DNA of 64,000 nucleotides, taken from NCBI RefSeq assembly GCF_963678635.1, contig NC_087064.1:59220338-59284337 (forward strand), written 5' to 3'. The notes under the pieces are model-generated. The model ran no database searches, was not told the DNA's origin, and was given only the letters and a program-made list of their open reading frames with translations. The translations under genes and the position numbers were made by a program. The first letter of the stretch is position 1; each line of letters starts with the position of its first letter. The DNA comes from Symsagittifera roscoffensis. Lineage: Eukaryota; Xenacoelomorpha; Acoela; Convolutidae. Of this stretch, positions 8,822-21,200 are shown one piece after another.

Positions 8822-11606
8822 CCAGCAAAAATATGACCGATAACGCTACGACGCATTAGCGGTAAGTCATTTTGAAAAGGAACAAAAAAAATTACCAGTT
8901 GCACATGCCTCAATTTATAGAACGGACGGATTTTAGCTAGTATACGAAATAGTTCCTTAAAAACATCCGACCCTGCACAGGTTTGAACCCTCTTATTTTG
9001 CAGCTGGTCTCCTTTTCTATCTCTACAATACAGATCCATGATACCTGGAAGCTTAAGTGCTATTTGTAATATAATAGTCTGTGTTAATATCCTTGTCATT
9101 GTCTCTACTTAATAGCTGTTTATTGATCAAAATGAACATTTTCAAAATGAACACAATTTGTCGCAACATTATTTGCGTTGCAACGACAGTTGCTACTTAG
9201 TTTGGGTTAAAAAAAAGATTTGGTAACTGGAAACTGAGAAAAAGCCCAAGAAATGCGAAAATACGTCACAGGAGCACAACCTTTTCAAAAAAAAGCGCAT
9301 TATGCAGTTTTCTCTTCAACTCTTCTCCTAGCTCATCGCTTTGTAAGCAACAACTCGATTCACACAAGCTTAATTATTATACCAGGCGATAATGACTCAC
9401 CCTTAATTGAGCAGATTTAACTCATACGGCTGAAATTTAAAAAATGCCTAAGATTTTTTAAAAAAGTTCGGAAGAAATGAGCAGAAAAATGTCGTATTAT
9501 AAAAACAAATTAAAGTAGCCTAAACTGAAGGCTGCTAAAATAATTCCTGCTGTCAAGAAAATGAGATAGTTTATTTTTACGACTTTAAAATATATCAATC
9601 GAATTCATCTGCCTTGTTAATGAGGTACCTAAAATTATGGGAAAAACACAGCAAACAGAAAATTGTAAATCAACTCAGGGAATCCGAAAAAAAGTATACC
9701 ACGTTAAGGCTCTTTGGTATTCCAGAAATTTCTATAATTGACTACGTTTTTATATAATTAACCCAAGTAGCCAAAACTGGGCCAACAATTATATGGTTAC
9801 TTCTCTGGGCAATCAAAAGCATATCAAGTTTAGAACCTAACAGCTATCCACGTTTTTCTCGCGATTTGCTCTTTTCTAATTCCAAAGCGTAACTAAGCTT
9901 AAATTCAGCAAATGAACTTCAATTTAAAAAAATGTAAGTCAAACAGCCAAAGATCGAAATTGAGCGTGAACAGGGTTTTCCTTTAGAAAATCTTCATTGG
10001 TAGCTTCATTTCGTTCATTGGCACTTAAATACCCGAAAAAAGAACTGCCATTTAATCAAAACTCAGCTTCAGAACCTCGCGAAAAAAGTGTAATACCCGA
10101 TTAAAAGACTTGCTTTTCAAGGTTCAACAGAGGCATCCGGAGCTTCTTTTGCGGTACATAAAATATCAATGAAAAACTTCGAAATAATTGAACATACATT
10201 CCGAACATTGGAACACCCGAAAAAAGCAAAGATGCCAATTGTTTAAAACAGTTGAGTGCAGAAATGGGCCAAATTTCATGATGTTTTATCTTGTACAGCA
10301 ATCACAAAAAATTTGAAGAGAATATTCAGAAAATCAGAAGTTTGAGACAGATTTTTGAATAACTATTTTTTTTAAAAATGGTTTTTAATATCCACTATAT
10401 TGCCAATAACGAATTTGATTTTCTCAAAAAAAGACAAATCAAGGAATTTAAAATAACGGAAAAAAATGAAGGAATTAGAAAAAATAATTAAAAAGCCCAA
10501 ATCAAGAACTAAAACTTGCGGTTTCACCTTTTGAGAATAATTGAAAACATTAAGGTTGCGTAAAATAAACGCAAATAAGAATTCTATCCAACTAATTTAA
10601 GAAAACTTTAATTCAATAGAAAAAAATGTGAGCATGATAGCCGACCATTTAGGTCAAAAACCTATTCAACAAAAAACCCACAACTTTTTGTTTGCTCACG
10701 CTCAAAAAGTTAATTAGCGTTCGAGCTCCATAAATGACATGCAATTAAGCGATTTATTTAGCTTGTCAAAAAATAGCCACCCCCCCCCCCCCCTCAAATA
10801 CGCTAGTAACACCAAAAAACTTTTTGCTCTTCCAACGAAGCAATATGAGGCAACTAGGTCGATATAGAATAGGCCGAAACCTAGAAGACGATAATAGAAA
10901 GAAAAGAACAAAAAAATAGATATTAGCAAATCGACTTGTTGCAAATCCATTCAGTCTAAATTAGACCTGTGAACAATGTATTTTTTGGAAAAAAGTCTTA
11001 GTACCCGATTGATATTCCCTTACTAATCGTAAGTGCAATTATATTCAAGTAGATAAATAAATCATTTCAAAACACCGATATGTGCCACTAATGTCCTTTT
11101 TAAGTGCATAACATAACTATCAAAATAAAAATTATTTGATACTCAAACTCTAATGGATAAATTCATAGTTCTGTCATTAGTACTTTCAATACACTGTTCT
11201 GACTAAGCAAGAGTCTTAATCTGACTGTCAATCTAAATTCAATCTCTTCTCAGTTTTCCTGTCTAATTCAAGTCTTTCTGTGATTCTTCGTTTTCCCTTT
11301 TGAGATCATCAGAACTGTGTTTTTCCAAATACGCACTAAAATATATAAATACGCATTAAAACAAAGATAACCGGTTGCTTTGCACATAGCACAGTGTTCC
11401 GACCATATTCTTATAACACTTCATTTTTTGTGCGTAGTGGCGTAGTGTAAAGAAAAGAAAAGTCCGCTGATTAGCCGTGGTACCTGATTTTGCGTGGAAA
11501 ACGAAAAAAACAAGGATAGCCTGTTTCTGCGCAAGTAGCACAGAATGTTCCCAATATACTCTACAAAAACTTTTAAAAAAACCAGAAAGCTTTTTAGGCA
11601 TTTTTA
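8822..11606. other. AT-rich intergenic DNA without a recognisable gene
   Basis: Short open frames occur on both strands but have no splice-linked partners, no domain motifs and low-complexity A/T composition. Noted inside: a degenerate tRNA-like B-box (GGTTCAAACC on the minus strand near 8980), a C14 run near 10780-10793, and a CTTAGTACCCGATT motif at about 10997 followed by a CTTACTAATCGTAAG hairpin, matching other copies of the same end sequence in this window. Confidence 0.6.
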
Positions 11607-12254
11607 TCGAAAAAAAAAACGTTTGAAATTTTTAAATTTAAGTCTAATTTCGAGCAAAAAAAAGAGCAGACTTATTTTGGAAGGATAAACCATGAAACTT
11701 TAGTGGAACTACAGCAAAGTTATTTTTCGAAGGTTTTTTAGTGCTTTCTTGGGAATAAGAAACTTTCAGCAAAACTTTCAATTAAAAAAAAAGGTGTTCT
11801 TGACATTTTTGCCCAAAACAGTTGCCCGTTTTTCCTTTTTTATTTTGGTTGTCAAATATGCCTAACTTCTATAGTTTTGTCAGATCTTTTTATCACACAA
11901 CTCAAAAAAACTTTAAAAAAACATGAAAAAGCTTTTTAGGCATTTTTTGTGAGTTGTGAGATAAAAAGATCTGATTAAAATATAGAACTTTAGGCATATT
12001 TGACAAACAAAATAAAAAAGGCAAATCGGGCAACTGTTTTGGGCGAAAAATGACAAAATTTTAATTTTTTGGCTGAAATTTTGTTTTGCTGAAAGTTTCT
12101 TATTCCCAAGAAAGCACTTAAAAACCTTCAAACAATAATTTTACTGTAGTTACACTAAAGCATCCTGGCTAATCCTTCTATAATAAGCCTGTTCTTTTTT
12201 TACTCGCTCGAAATTGGGCTTAAATTCAAAAATTTCTAACCGTTTTTTTTTCGA
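11607..12254. repeat. large imperfect palindrome (inverted repeat of about 320-bp arms), MITE-like
   Basis: The left arm starts TCGAAAAAAAAAACG (11607) and the right arm ends with its complement at 12254. Matching blocks continue inward, including TTTCGAGC near 11649 against GCTCGAAA near 12206, the TTCTTGGGAATAAGAAACTTTCAGC block near 11747 against its complement near 12090, and CACACAACTC near 11894 against GAGTTGTGAG near 11951. The centre is near 11930. No ORF is inside. It is consistent with a non-autonomous fold-back DNA transposon and lies at the 3' end of the gp78-like gene. Confidence 0.85.
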
Positions 12255-12284
12255 CAATGGGACAAGAGAATCTCAGAATTTTTT
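12236..12284 (-). CDS. hrdl-1: tentative last exon ending near the palindrome
   Basis: Intron of 47 bp, acceptor CTTCTGTAG, then 15 codons (KNSEILLSHCRKKNG after the shared Arg) and TAG. Frame agrees with exon 9. Roughly the last ten codons and the stop lie inside the right arm of the palindrome, so the C-terminus may have been supplied by a mobile element, or the true last exon may lie further downstream. Confidence 0.35.
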
Positions 12285-15200
12285 CTACAGAAGCACAACA
12301 GACTTAAAAGCTGAATGTTAATAACACTTACCGCTTACAATCCGCAATCATCTGGCGCTTTCTCTGTTGTAGAATCAATTGCCTTTCCTCGGGGTTTTTG
12401 GAAAACCTGTCACCGAATACTGTCTTTGAAGTAGACGCGACACGATCATAACTATGTGACAAAGAAGAGCCGGTACTACCGTCGACGTGATCTGAAATTG
12501 AATTCGAAGCGGACGACTTTTTTCTTCTTCGAACGCTATCGGGTATAGGAATACTCGGTCTTCTAGGCATAATTCTACTCACAGAATCATCAACAACTAA
12601 CTCTTGATTTGCCCCTGAAGCTTCAGATTGTACGTTCGAAACTGTGTTCAAAGGTGTAAGAGAAATGTTGCACGCTGCGCCAGCGCTAGTACTCGCGGCT
12701 GTGTTGGGTGGCGCGACCTGCAACTGCAACGTTGAATCTTGATCAGCCCTTGAAGCTGAGGCATCAAAAGTTAACGAAGAGTCGTTTGCTATTCCCTCCG
12801 TTTTCGAGTCTTCCGATGACGTAGTTGAGCTCGACTTTTGAACCAGAACGGTTTCTGATTCTGCTGGCTGAAGCAATTTATGTCATACTTAAAGAGTAAA
12901 TATCCACGTATACTTTTTTATTTTTAAAGTCAGGTATTGTTTTTTTTGCTTTCAAAGGCAGGTACAAAAATACCCCGATTATTATCTCCTTAGCTTTCAT
13001 AACTATTCCAATGACTGACAGTCGCTCTTAACTCACCTTAGATTCACCTGTGACGTTGCTGAAGTTGTCTTCATCGACAAAACCTTCACTTGGACTTCTA
13101 GCTCCGGGCTAAAAACAATCTCAAATCTAAAAAACATTGAGCCATCAAAACCAAATAGTATATCAGCAACGCGTCTGGCACAATTTTATTTTTTCAAGGA
13201 AAAATGTTTGATTAACCAAACTGCAGAGTATTTCATCTCTAAAACAGACTAAACTTCAAATCTTACCGGAATGAAGATGGTTCCTTCCAGAATCTGATCG
13301 ATCGTCACTTCCAGAGAATGAGTCATCGCCAGGCTATCCTGTATTGCTACTATTGGAATATGGGGGAACAAAACATGTATCTGATGTGTCCAATATTCCC
13401 TCTGTGTATTCGAAATCTCTTCGCTAGAGGTAGCTGAATTCGGCGAAGTGGTCGACCCGTGGGTTACTTCAACCGAGAAACTCGGGAGCCAACTTGCGAT
13501 TCTACTTCCGTCAAAGTGGAAGTAATTCCGTCTTGCGGAACCACCCGCTGCTTGTTGTTGAAGAGGTGTGGCTGGGAAAGTCGATGACAGTGAAGACAAC
13601 AAATTGGGCGCCAACATGAATGCAGATTGACTTTGTTGCTGTGTATCGTTTGTTTCGTTGCTTCCCGTGGACTCGGTAGTTGTCGTTGTATCTTGAGAGA
13701 ACTTGAGAGCGTGGCGACATGTAGGACACGTTGAATCTTGGACCAGCCAGGAGCGAAGACAGGACCTAACAATTTTCAGATTAAGGAATGCTGATTCACG
13801 TTTGCAGATTTTTAATTTACTGAAGATACATTATCACGGTTTCTTGATTCTTCTCAAATATAGTTACATGAAAAAACTTCAGAACAAAATTGTCCAAGAG
13901 ACACATGAATAGGTGTTTCAAGATCACGTGTCATATAAACCATTGCTAGATTTCTTCAGGTGAAGAAAAACAAGGCTGGACGGATAGAAAAATACTTTCA
14001 ACTGACAAATTTAAGCAATGTTTACGCCACACAAAACTCCCTCACCTATGAAAAACATGGGAGCAGGGCAACTTCCTGCCAACTAGAATAGTATCCCAAC
14101 AGATGGCACAAGTATCCTCGCTTTCATCCTCGTACCCATCTTCATTATCACTTCCCCCTACAATTCCACCTCTGGGACTCCTGGGGGTTTGCAGTCGCAC
14201 TTCTGGGAACATGGCATCCATATTTCGAGTTACGAGACAGAACTCCTTGTGACGCATGAAGCGATGTTGGATGTCTACGATGATGTGGCGCACTTGCATA
14301 CATATCACGAGGCATGCCATTGAGAGGAAAACGTTGCTCCATATCTGGAAAAGAGAACACAGTTCACGATTCAACATCAAGACAAATTTTAACTGGAAAA
14401 TTATTGCTTCTTCGGCAAAAAAAATTCGACTCGTCTGATTTAGGATCGAAAATAGATTTGGGAAAAATAAAATTTGAAGTGCTTTTTAGGGACTTTTTTT
14501 TAAAAATCTGACTACCCATTTTGATTGTATCCTATCTAAACAAACAGTCATCTGATCAAGCGTACATACAGGGGCTGATTTAGGGAGAAGGCGGGCCCAT
14601 TTTTTAGGGATTCGACCACCCAAAGGTGGTCGAATCCCTTTGCCTGCGGAGCACATTTTGGCAAAACCGAATACTTTGAGAGCACGGAAAATCTATTTTC
14701 TCAAACTAAAAACGTCGACAAAATTATCCAATATTTTATAAAAATACTTCTCCCTCCCTCGTCGAGAAATCTAAGGTCCGCCGTAGATACACGAGCTTTC
14801 ATTTCTACTTCGTTTACAACAGATGGTAACAGTTCGTCTCATACCAGCATGTGTGCGTGATGGAGTAGATCTAGTCCGAGAACAGTCAGCTCCATATAAA
14901 ACTCCGTGTAGTAAGTGCACATGGACTTGTTCTCCCAACTCTCCGAGAAGCTCAGATCTCTCAGATGAAAAGCATACTTGGCCATCAGCAAAAGATTACG
15001 CAAGAACAGTTGGCAGCACTAAAATGGTCACATTAAGCACTAGGAAATCTTTAAGTTTGAACTTACTTTCGAAATTCGAGTCGGTCAATTTTTTGTGACC
15101 TTAACGCTTTTGCTGTTCGATATTGGATTTTGCCTTTCTTTTAACGAACGAAATGAACTGAACTTGAAAAGAAATCGAAAGACTAATCGTGAAAAATCAA

Positions 15201-18200
15201 ATTTGAGAAAGAACAAGGTTTATGACTTTTTCTTCAAAAGGTAACAAAAAAATCATCACGACCTAAATTAGAGTTTTCACCATGTTCATCAATCTTCAAT
15301 CGAAAACATAGCCAACATAAAAATGAAAAAGTGCCAATGAACGCAAAAAATGAATTTTCAAAAAAAATTTCATCTTTCGAATTTCAAAGACAAAAATAGA
15401 TCCTTGAAAGCTCCTTCTATAACAGTTTTTGGCACTTTTTTAAAACATTAAACCAATTTGAGAAAACTCGACCTATAGGTGCACTGGAAAATCTGAAAGC
15501 TAAATTACATTTTCCAAACTAGAAGTCAATAACGTTTTTCGAGACCTTTACAATTTTGCTGTTCAATAGTGGAGATTGCATTCCTTTTAACAAAGAAATT
15601 AACTGAACTTGAAAAATATCAAAAGTCAAACCACAAAAAGTAAATTTGAGCCTGAAAAATTTTTTAAAAGTTTCCTGAAAAAAAAACTTCGCGACCTATG
15701 TGAAAGTCTGAACTGTTAGGTAACGTTTTTATTACTCTGGAAAACCTAAAAACTAAATTCCACTTTCTAAACTAGGAATCGATCAAGTTTTTTGCGCCAT
15801 TTCCTCTATTCCTCTGTTACCAAATGAACTTGAATTGAACTCAAAGCTCGTATACCTAAGGGCATTCATAAAAACATTTATATGAATGCATGCATTTTCT
15901 AAAGTTACAACAGCATTTTAAGACTTGCACTGAAAAAACCGTTCATCGACTCTTAAAAAACAGCAGCAGGCCTGGCATCGAGCTTTAGATACTCAACAAT
16001 TGATTGATCCAAAGAACAAAAATCATTTTGAAAGACACAAATTGCAATCTCAAAGATAGGACTTAAAACACAGCCAACAGAAGTTGGAAAGGTATGAAAG
16101 AACAAGAAAACTGAAATATATATCAAATTACAGCACATTGAATTTAAATAACTATTTTGATTCGAACTTTAAAAAATACCCTATTTGAGAAAATTGAATC
16201 AATGGCTCATTTTTGTAATTCCGGCGGGACATTTTCTCGTTCCATTTCAGCTTTCGTATATTGAAAAAAAAAACGAAATCTAATAAATTCTATTGGTTTG
16301 TCTCGACTGATCTTCATTTTCTGGAATCCAGAATCGATAAAGCAATCACCAGCTTTAAAAAAGCACGACAAAACTTGGATAGACAACCGTTCAGCTGAAA
16401 ACAAATCAGCCATAAAAAAAACCTTTTGTTTTTATACTGTTAGTGTTCACAGCCCTTACTGAAGCTGGAGGTCGTAATTTTGGTTAAACAAAACATGACG
16501 ACTTTAAATTTAAATAAAAATTGCTTAAGTTAGAAGAAAATTATTTTTTCTCATTTTTCGACTTGAATAAACAAAAAATAAGCTGTCAAACGATAGTTCC
16601 TTGATAAAAGTACCTTGAAAAATATATATATATATATCAAAAAATACAACAAGGTCTCGCCGAGACTCAAACCCCAGACGTAAGGAGTCTCCAAGGTGTT
16701 GAACTTACATTATAAAGCAGGTTCAATTCTTACAGATTTTTCAAGTTTTTGGAGAAAAAATGACTAGTTCCGGATTAGAAGCCACTTGCTCTCGCATGTG
16801 AAAAAATCGAACATTATATAATTTCCGAAGGAAAAAACTTTAACATTAAAGCTCTTTGAGTTTCAAGAATTAGCTATGATTGGCACTTCTTAACTTGAAT
16901 TTATTCCATTCAAAGAAAACTGGATCAATAGATAATTTTTATTCCGCTGAGATTTCACAAATTTTTACTCCAAAAAGGAGTAAATTTTTCGGGGCTATTA
17001 TATTTTGGATGTTTCGATGATGTTCGGCTGACTTTTCCAACAAAGAAAAAAACTGAAAACAAAAATCAAAATTCAAACCACGAAAAATCAAATTTGTTGT
17101 GAATTTTTTCTTGAAGACAAAAACCAAAAAACCATCACCTTTTATATAAGGGAGAATCAATCGACCCGAAAAAATTAAAAGCTCCTGTTCGGACTCGAAT
17201 CCCAGATCTGTGTATTACCAAACTAGCGCGCTACTTAAACGCTAAGCGCGCAAAATTGAAGGAAATTATTTGATCTGCAAATAAAGTAAGCATATTTTAA
17301 ACAACGATTTTTTTATTAGAAAAAGTCTAATGCCCACGGTTGTTTGTAATCACAAGATCAACAATTCACAGAAAGATTGTACCTCTGCGAGTAGGAACCC
17401 GAGCAGGTTGAGGTCCGCAGTGACAGAATATACTTTGAGAGCGAGAGAGAAGAGGAGGAGACTGCAGACGAAGATGGAACTGAGTAGAAAGATGATCTTC
17501 CTGTGCACTCTCGAGGACGCATTCGGAGAATATGCCACCTAAAACCTGACAGTATTCAGAATCAAAAATCAAATTTTGATAATGACCGTTCGCATTATCT
17601 TTAAAAACCTTGAGAATCAAGGAGCGAGCGTCATTTAGCCGAAAACGAAACTGTAGTCAAAAAAATTTTAAAGCTAATTTTTTTTTAAAATCAAAAGTCC
17701 TAAAATCCCTCCCTCCCGAGAAAAGAGCTTTTAAAATTCGCTCTTGAAAACACGCAACATAAGTTAAATCAGCCGATAAAACATGAGTCGAACCCAAATA
17801 ATTGAAACACCGATAAAGTTTTTAAATATCAGAGTTGATAAATGGTAAATAAAACTACAGAACAACCTGAAAACATAGTTGAAACTAGGGGCCCAGCTAA
17901 AGCGGGATGTAGCCTTTTGATATGTTTTAAGCAGAGGCGAAGCTGCGCTTTGCAAACACTGGCAAGAACACGACCAAAAAGCAGCTCTATCAAGTGAAAT
18001 AAGCCTCGAATTAGCAAAAACTTGGATACATGAAGAATTCGAATCTGCGACCTACTGCATTCAAGAGATTTTGGGTCTCACGCACTATCCACTCAGCCAC
18101 GCAATCTTAACAACCGACAAACACTAGTCATAATAAAAGCAGCTACATATGCTAATAAATTGTCAATGCAATTGAGCAAAAGTGGCACCAAAAACCAATT

Positions 18201-21200
18201 GACTCAATTTTGCAAGTAATGATTTAGAATATAACAAAAGGAACGCATCAACACTAACTTTGAGTGTGGCAAATCGTAAGGCATAAAGCCATATTATGAA
18301 TAAATTATGCATTTCAAAAAATTGCTAGATATCTAGAGTTATAAGAACTTCTTGAAATCGAGTTTATATTATTGTTATATTGCTTGAAACAAATCATTAT
18401 TTTTTTCGGTTCATTTGATGAATTTAAAATGCATCAACTGTGTTAACTTATTACTTTTCGAATGTCAAAGCACAAGCTATGAAAAATCTGTAAACGTACC
18501 TCTAACGTGGCACCAACCAATATGTGCACTCAAGTTGGAAAAAATGAGGGTTCGTACTCATACACTACAGAGGCGAAAAAATACAGAGGCGAAGCAGAAG
18601 TTCGCTCCACTTGCGATATCAAACTACATGCCGAAGTTCGAAAGATAATCTGACTTGTAAGAGAAGAAACAAACAAATGGAGTATTTGGAAATCGTCGGC
18701 TGGAAACCCAGATAATGTTTTGCGATTCGTGTTAAATAAAACTGCCAAAAACAAAGCATTCATACTACAAACAAAGCATTCAAATTTCGTTCATTTTTTC
18801 TGATAACTTTAAGATCGAAATGACACGAATAACGCGCGCGAAGTTTCGGTCCAAAAACCATAAGCCAAAACTTCCAAAATACACCAAATAAACTTCGCTG
18901 AAAATCTTAAGCTTCGCTAGAAATAAACAAACTGCATGTCCATCAAGAACATCCGGATGTATCAAAAGAAATTTCAAAAAACTTGAATACAAAAAGTTCA
19001 ACCTAAGAAAATGCAAAAAATGTAGAAATTTCTAAAAGCCCGTTGTTTAGAAAATACTAGAAATTTCATGTCCACAACATTTCTGTTATTAAAAAGTACC
19101 ATATTCCTAAATACCGTGCAACGGCCGCCGAATACCTTCGTACACAAGACAACAAAGTCAAAATTTCCAGAAATTTGTTTTAGATTGAAACAGAAACTTT
19201 TTATTAGAAATTTGATCAATACAGTATGCCATCACCATCAATGGATTTGAAATGAAAGTGCTCAAAATAAAAGTTTGACACAAAGTTGCGTTAAGCTAGC
19301 TGCTCAAAGAATCAGAAACCATGCAGCGTTCTAACATACAAAGTGATAAAGGAACAGAATCAAACAAATCATCACTTAATTTAAGGGTTCACTAAAAAGC
19401 GTGTTAAAAACGTACACAAAAAGCCTTTGAGCGTGATAAGTTTTTTGAATTGAAAGAAACAATCAATTGAGAAGAATTTTCCACAAAAAAAACAATTAGG
19501 CTTAAAAAAATTACAGCAAAAAGATTTCACCAGTACATCTAGTAACGCATCAACTCTAGACACGGTAACTCGAGGTGCTAAATATGCAACATGCAGAAAA
19601 ATGGAGATATTGAAACTGGAGATCATCCTATGAACAAAGATTTTAACGGGAAATGTCTAGTACCCGATTCCAACAACCTTACAAATTTTCATAACTGCGG
19701 AGGACCTCGACCGTCAAACGGAAAATGCTATAATTGCAACCAGCCCAACTTCACGCCCTAAATTTTGCAATAAGCCCTGCGCGGTCGGTCTCATGTAAAT
19801 TCTTCAAGAAGGTCGGTGACTACGAGAAAACGTGCCGGTGCAAAAGAATGTCACGTGGAGGAAGATAGGTTGGCTTAATCCAAGGGGATGAATCGTTCGA
19901 AGGAGAAGACCACCTCTTGAACGAAGTGAGTTCGCAACACACTAAATCGGTCGAACCTTTAGAAGAAAAGAGCACCGCTGGTCGCCAGAAAGCTCAGAAA
20001 ATTATTGTACTGACAATTGCTATAAACGGACACCCGATGAACATCTGGATCGTCAGCGGATCACCGATATCGATCGTCACAGTGGACGATCTCAAGAAGA
20101 CTGGAGAGAGCAGTACTTCACTTGAAGCAGAAAAGTACAGAGGACGACAAATTTCGCGACTGCATCAACACCAAACTGGACGAGGAACTGTCGACGAATG
20201 GATGGACAACCAAAGCAGAAATTAGAATCATAGGAGGAAGCATACCGTCAATTGTGGCGCCCAATCTCATGGGGAAACTGGGTCTCCAGATCATGCACAC
20301 GAATCCAGTGGAAGCAATCATGAACATCTAAGGGAAAGAGGCAGGCGGCTAAAACTTGGATGAGAAAAGGAAGACATCGACCAGCGGCAACAACATTTCA
20401 TTAATGCCTTCCCTAAACTTTTTACTCGAGCCGGAAAAACAAGAAACTATAAAGTGCTGGCGGAATTTTTCATACAGGCGAAGCACAGCTTCGCAACACT
20501 TGCAATACAACACTAACATAAAATAAAAAACAAAAAGCCGAAAATGATTTTCTTTTTAAAACTAGGTCATATAAACTCTACTATGTCTCGATAGAAGTTC
20601 ATTCCAGACAGGCATGGCAGACAATTGAACTTTAAATCAGCAACAACGAAACCAAAATTTACGAAAAAAGAAACAAACCCGACGATCTTTGAGCAGACAC
20701 AAGTTGAGCCGAAAAAAGGCATTTTACGAAAAAATGTTTTAAGTCCCACTTTAAACAATAATGGACATTAATTGCACTTGCAACTGCAAGTAAAGTTTTT
20801 AGCAGCACAAGCAAAATCAATGATGTGGCTATTAAGCCAACAATCTTTGAGCTGAAACCACTTGATCCGAAAATTTTTGATTTTTTATAAGTGCCCCTTG
20901 AAACTAGAATGAACAGCACTTGCAACTACAATGTGAACTTCTTACAGAAAAAAACACCGTGCTGTGGCGTCTACGCCGACCATCTTCGACCGGATACTAA
21001 CTGAACCGACAAAAAAAAGATTTTATGAAAACTATTTCCAAAAAACTTTCAAGGCCCCCCGAATGAACAATATTTGCACTTGCAAAAACAAAGAAAATTG
21101 TCTACAGCACAAGCACTTAGCCGACAAAACCTCAGCGAACAAACGAAAAAACCAACCATTCAATTTGCTCGGATTTTTTTTTCAATTTGCTTGATACAGA

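Larger units (their letters stand above)
15019..17382. other. intron 4 of the gp78-like gene, repeat-rich
   Basis: Contains no splice-consistent coding exon. It includes related blocks around AAACTAGAAGTC (15220s, 15520s, 15770s and again at 35200s), a (TA)n run near 16622, two tRNA-like segments (16650-16735 and 17181-17250) and a CTAG plus hairpin terminus at 16764-16800. Confidence 0.7.

Noticed and set aside
8945-9040. Minus-strand tRNA gene
   Set aside because: GGTTCAAACC resembles a B-box, but the T stem has mismatches and no acceptor or D stem can be drawn.
10714-10950. 78-codon minus-strand ORF with hydrophobic start
   Set aside because: It includes the poly-C run read as glycines and AT-rich noise; no evidence of a gene.
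11880-12131. Coding exon in the palindrome arms
   Set aside because: Open frames there are mirrored in both arms and are A/T low complexity.
17330-17542. Plus-strand 70-codon ORF
   Set aside because: It is the complement of exon 4 of the ligase gene.
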